Source of the DNA: Neocallimastix lanati (nom. inval.)
Lineage: Eukaryota; Neocallimastigomycota; Neocallimastigomycetes; Neocallimastigales; Neocallimastigaceae
Direction: 5' to 3'
NCBI GenBank assembly: GCA_016946835.1
Contig: JACVTC010000091.1
Coordinates: forward strand, 229,501-293,500
DNA length: 64,000 nt
Below, piece after piece: positions 59,511 through 64,000 of this stretch. Position 1 is the stretch's first letter. Every line of letters starts with the position of its first letter. Both the position numbers and the translations under genes were made by a program. The notes beneath the pieces are model-generated. The model did no database searches. It saw only the letters and a list, made by a program, of their open reading frames with translations, and was not told the origin of the DNA.

Positions 59511-61103
59511 TAAAATAAATTTTTCATAACTATTAGTAATTCATATAATTATTTACAACTACGCATTCTAATTAAAAAAAAATCATTAATGCAATGTACT
59601 CTCAACTATTTTTAATTAATCATATATTATTTAATATTACTTATTATTTATATATAATTCAAAGTATATTATTATTATAAGTATTTTTATTAATTTCTTT
59701 TTTCGTATAATAATTTTTATTTTCGTTCTTATTTTCGTTCTTATTTTCGTTCATAAATAAAATATTTAATAACGAAAATTTTTTAATCTTTATTATATTT
59801 AATTATAGTTAAAAAATATATATATATATATTATTTAATATTATTATCCATTTGTGCATTTGTTATTATTTATTTATCAATTTATTTATTTATTTATTTA
59901 TTTATTTATTCTAATTTTTCAATAATTATTAATATTATAAATAATCAATTGTCATTATAAGCATATTCATAATTATTCTTATTATTATTATTATTGATTA
60001 GTAATTACTTTTACTATTATTCAGTTTAATACTCATTATTTAACATATAATTATAAATATACGTAGTTAATTCAAAAAATAAATATTTAAAATTAAAATT
60101 AAAATATTTCAATTATTGTTTTTTTTTTTACAATTTTTCTTTTTATTTCTTATTATAATTACCCAACAAAATAATTTGAATTAATATATCAAGCAGTCAC
60201 CTATTTTAGTATATTAAAAATGATTTGTATATGATTTTAACAAATTCCTTTTTTTTTCCATAATGTTCTATTATTAATAATATTTTAATATTAATATTTT
60301 TTACATAATGTATATATTATGTCTTGGCCCTACATTAATTTATTTAGGAATCAAAAATTATTTTAAATAAAATCAGTATTTAAAAATGTTTATTAATTGC
60401 CATATTTATATATAATAAATATTCAATTTAATTATAATCTAAAACATTTCTTTCTCTCTGAAAAGCATAAGCCACAAAATAAAAGTTTTTATAAAAATAT
60501 GGCTCTATATTAAAAAAAAAAATTTAAATTAATTTGAAAAAAAAAAAAAAAAAATCCACCATTCTTGGAATAAAAAAAATTTTAATTGTTTGTTTTTCAT
60601 TGCTATTAAAAATTTATATATAAAATATAAGTTTTATTAAATTTTAACTAATCAAATCTACTGATCAAACTCTTATTATTTCTACACAATTATATATTTT
60701 CAAACATGTGATTATGATATCTATAGCTATTTTAAATTTAATATAATATGTCAAAGTACAAACCTTTTTTACTTTAAAAATATATATTTATAAATATAAA
60801 TAAAAAAACCTAATCTCTAATAAATAAGTATTTTAATTAATTATCTTTAATTAAAATATATATATATTTATAAAATATATTAACCTTCGTTTTATTAAAC
60901 ACTTTTTTTAAAAAAATGTTAACTTGATTTAAAGTATATCAATAAAAATAATCTATAATTATTAATATGATTAATATTTAATCAAATCAATTACTATTTT
61001 ATTTATTATAATTATATTATTATTACTTTGAAATTAATATTTTAATGAAATTTTTTATAAAACTGTGAGAAAGTAAATGAATGCTTATTATTTTTCTATG
61101 TTT

Positions 61104-61168
61104 AAAAGTAATTAATTCGTAATAAATAGTTTTTATAATAAACTATTTATTACGAATTAATTACTTTT
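61104..61168. repeat. Perfect 29-bp inverted repeat with 7-nt loop
   Basis: Arms at 61104-61132 and 61140-61168 are exact reverse complements. They include the non-simple word ATTCGTAATAAATAG, so this is not a low-complexity artefact. The middle is TTATAAT. RNA from either strand would fold into a stable hairpin. Confidence 0.9.
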
Positions 61169-63897
61169 TACTATTATCAATTAAAAAAATGCATATATTA
61201 TAATTCTAAATATATGTTAAATATTAAATAATATGTATGTGTATTATATATTCTATGTACCTCATGTACTTTCCATATATCTGAAATAATTATGAAATTA
61301 AATAATTGTAATGGTTATAATAAATATAATTTTTGATTAGTAATATATTATTAATTTTTTATAGTTAATTTTATAAATATAAAATATATACATATATAAT
61401 TGCAATAATTTATGAGAATATTATCTTTATAATAATTATAAGTTTATTTTTTAATAAGAATCTTATATAAGTATGAGAATTAAAATTTTGATTTATCCCA
61501 AATTTTTTAAATTATAAAGATAAGGTAATATAAAAAAAAATTTTTTTTTAATAATTTACAATTAATAACAATTATTATATAAAATTATTTATACATCTGT
61601 ATTTTTAATAGTAAGAATAACTATAGATTGTATAATAATAAAAAAAAAAAAAAGGTATCGTTGAGTATATAAAATATAAAGAAAATATAAATATATCTAT
61701 AATTTATGTAAAAAAAAGTATAGTATATAAATTTATATCTATTCTCAAAATATCATTCATATATAGTAATAATATTAAAATTTTCAATATAGTTAATATC
61801 AATATTAGTATTAACTATTGATTTCAATGTATTTTAATATATATAATAGTATATATTGTTGGATTAGGAATAATAGTATTTAAATAAAATGTTATTAAAA
61901 AACAAAAAACAAAAAAAGAGAAACTAATAATTATTAAAGTTTATTTTTATTTATTTTTACATAAATACTAAAAAAAAAAAAAAAAAACTGAATAAAATGA
62001 AATCCACTTTTTATTTTTCTATTAATTTAATAAATCTATATATAAATAAATTAATAACATATTTATAAACAAAAATTAAATATTTATATTTTTTATGGCA
62101 ATATAATAATAATAATAAAATAATATTTATATATTAATAAATAAACAAATAAACATAAATCCAAATTTAATTATTTACAATTATTTTATTTTAATTTATT
62201 TTATTTTTATTTTTATTTTTATTTTACTAGACTTTATTGGTATTCCTTAATAATTTTTTGTTTAAAATGATTTATTTATTTATTTGCTATTAGTTATATT
62301 AATTATATCGATTATTTATTATTACTTCTTGAATATTATTTTTTTTATGTTTTTAATTGAAATGCATTAGTTGATATATAAAAGTTTAAGATGACTATTA
62401 AGTATATATATATATATATATATATAAATTATATTAATTTATTAAATAATGATAAAGTGAAATAAATATGTAATTATTAGATTAATATCACCTGTTTAAA
62501 ACACAAATAGATGAATAGTGCATGGTAAATAATAAAGTTTAATATTTTTATTAATAAAAGAATTACACAACAATAAAGAAACTTTTAATTATTATTATTA
62601 TTATTATAATTATTATTACTATTATTATAATTGCATACATAATAGAATTACATCACATTATATATTATAATAGATTATAAAATGAAATATTGAATTTATA
62701 TATCATTATGTATATATTTAACATTTACTTAAAAATGAAAATAAAACAAAATAATTAAAAAGTAACTGATTACCAATAGATATTAGCAATATTATGAATG
62801 ATTAATAATAATTCTATAATAATAATATATATGACATATAAATATCAATTGCTTTTAATTTCCATTCAATAATAATTAGATTGCAATATTATTAATGTTT
62901 ATTTTATTCAGAGCCTTTTAGTTCCGATATTATTGATATTTTATTTTTAGCCTTTTTGTATAATTGGTATAATTGTTCATAAAAAAAAATGTAAATAAAC
63001 CTTTTTTTGGATAGATAGAATATTTATTTTAATTGGATTTGATTCAACATGTTACATTTGACTTTTTTGGAAATTTATTTTCTTTTTTTTTTTTTTTTTG
63101 TTAAGGAAAACATTAATTATTATTATATAATATATTTTAATGAATACAACATTTTATAATAAATGATTTATGATATTTTATTATTATACATTATATTTAT
63201 ATTTAAAAATAAAAAATATATATATATACTTTTTTTTATACATTTATTTTATATTGTAAATATAATGTATATTTCATATTTCATATTTTATATATATATA
63301 TTTTTTTTCTTTGTGATTTGTTTTTGTACCACCTCATTAAAATAATTAAAATATATTTATAACATAATATGAATTTATATTGAATTATACATTTATTTTA
63401 TTATTTATTTATTTATTTATTTTTTTATTTATTTTCTTAAATTTTTATTTTAAGAAAAAAAGGCTGATGAAAAAAATATTTTTTATATTTTATAATTTTA
63501 TTAAAAAAAGACCATTAATTTATCTAATTATATATTATTTAATAAATAATAAATAAATAAATAATATTTTAATACTATAATTTATTTATTTAATAAAACA
63601 CTTTTTGATATTATTGATTTAAATATTAATATATAATTAAAATTTAAATTTCTTTAACAATAACAATAATAAACATTTCAACAAATTTATAAATATTTTT
63701 GATAAAAGAGTAATTCTTTAATCAATATAATCTTTTTTTTTTTTTAAAAAAATAATACTTAAATATTTTGAACATATATATTATAAAATTAATAAAAGGA
63801 AAGATAATAAAGATAATTGTCAACTTTTTTTTTAAGCGATAAAATTATTAAAAAACAAAAAAAAAAAAAAATAAATTAAAATAAAAATAAATAATAA

Positions 63898-64000
63898 TGA
63901 CAGAAATGAAAATTTATAACATATTCGGCTTGATTAATTTCTATATGGTAATCCCATAGCTTATCTTAGTTTTTCTTTATTATATGGCAAATGGAAAAGA
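63898..64000 (+). CDS. Possible 5' end of a gene running off the window
   Basis: After kilobases of AT DNA the composition changes at an ATG in an AATAATAATG context. The first frame reads MTEMKIYNIFGLINFYMVIP and meets TAG at 63957. The next register reads LYGNPIAYLSFSLLYGKWKR to the edge. A GTAATC directly after the ATG at 63947 could be a donor, or the join could be a frameshift. No family can be told from so few codons. Confidence 0.3.

Larger units (their letters stand above)
54927..63897. other. Nine-kilobase AT-rich gene-poor region
   Basis: No gene of normal size is visible on either strand. It contains simple repeats (TTTA near 58824-58856 and 59880-59909, ATT 59431-59509), a 29-bp inverted repeat (listed) and two less AT-rich islands at about 56900-57000 and 57510-57600. 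A short GTTCTTATTTTC tandem lies at 59723-59752. No RNA gene was recognised. Confidence 0.5.

Noticed and set aside
63163-63345. A 60-codon frame near the right end
   Set aside because: Only Ile/Phe/Tyr/Leu from AT simple sequence, with no gene-like composition.

Overview
The window is nuclear DNA of an extremely AT-rich eukaryote with short phase-consistent introns, long poly-A/poly-T runs and kilobases of near gene-free AT sequence. Chitin-binding type-1 modules on a secreted protease, a fungal-type inositol-phosphate synthase, an Arb1/ABCF2 ATPase, a septin-like GTPase and a bacterial-type amidase relic all fit an anaerobic gut fungus (Neocallimastigomycota: Neocallimastix, Piromyces or Anaeromyces relatives). 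The placement is inference from composition and gene content; no rRNA or other marker gene is present.

Layout. 0.5-2.1 kb: decayed non-LTR retrotransposon (called LINE-A here), minus strand. 4.6-7.4 kb (+): secreted leucine-rich-repeat protein in 11 exons, nine of them exactly 72 nt and each one repeat. 9.0-11.6 kb (+): ABC-F ATPase in three exons. 11.6-17 kb: AT-rich spacer with a LINE-A 3' end and decayed coding scraps. 17-20 kb (+): intronless 1024-residue ankyrin-repeat protein. 22.1-23.9 kb (-): septin-like GTPase with a predicted small last exon. 29.0-29.4 kb (-): relic of a Tae4-type peptidoglycan amidase with two in-frame stops. 32.3-32.7 kb (+): unidentified 131-codon frame. 35.2-37.1 kb (+): secreted subtilisin-like protease with two C-terminal chitin-binding modules. 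39.2-40.8 kb (-): DHHC palmitoyltransferase in five exons. 43-46 kb: mini- and microsatellites. 47.5-52.4 kb: retrotransposon nest in which LINE-B copies sit inside LINE-A sequence, with two pairs of target-site duplications visible. 53.4-54.9 kb (-): inositol-3-phosphate synthase. 55-64 kb: AT-rich spacer with a strong 29-bp inverted repeat, and possibly the first codons of a gene at the right edge.

The genes are not an operon or a pathway; they are independent eukaryotic units. Core cell functions (ribosome biogenesis, inositol synthesis, protein palmitoylation, septin cytoskeleton) alternate with accessory surface or secreted proteins (LRR, ankyrin, chitin-binding protease) and with mobile or acquired DNA. 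The most notable items are the amidase relic, the one-exon-per-repeat LRR gene, the Glu-to-Gln change in the first Walker B motif of the ABC-F protein, and the dated nesting of two LINE families.
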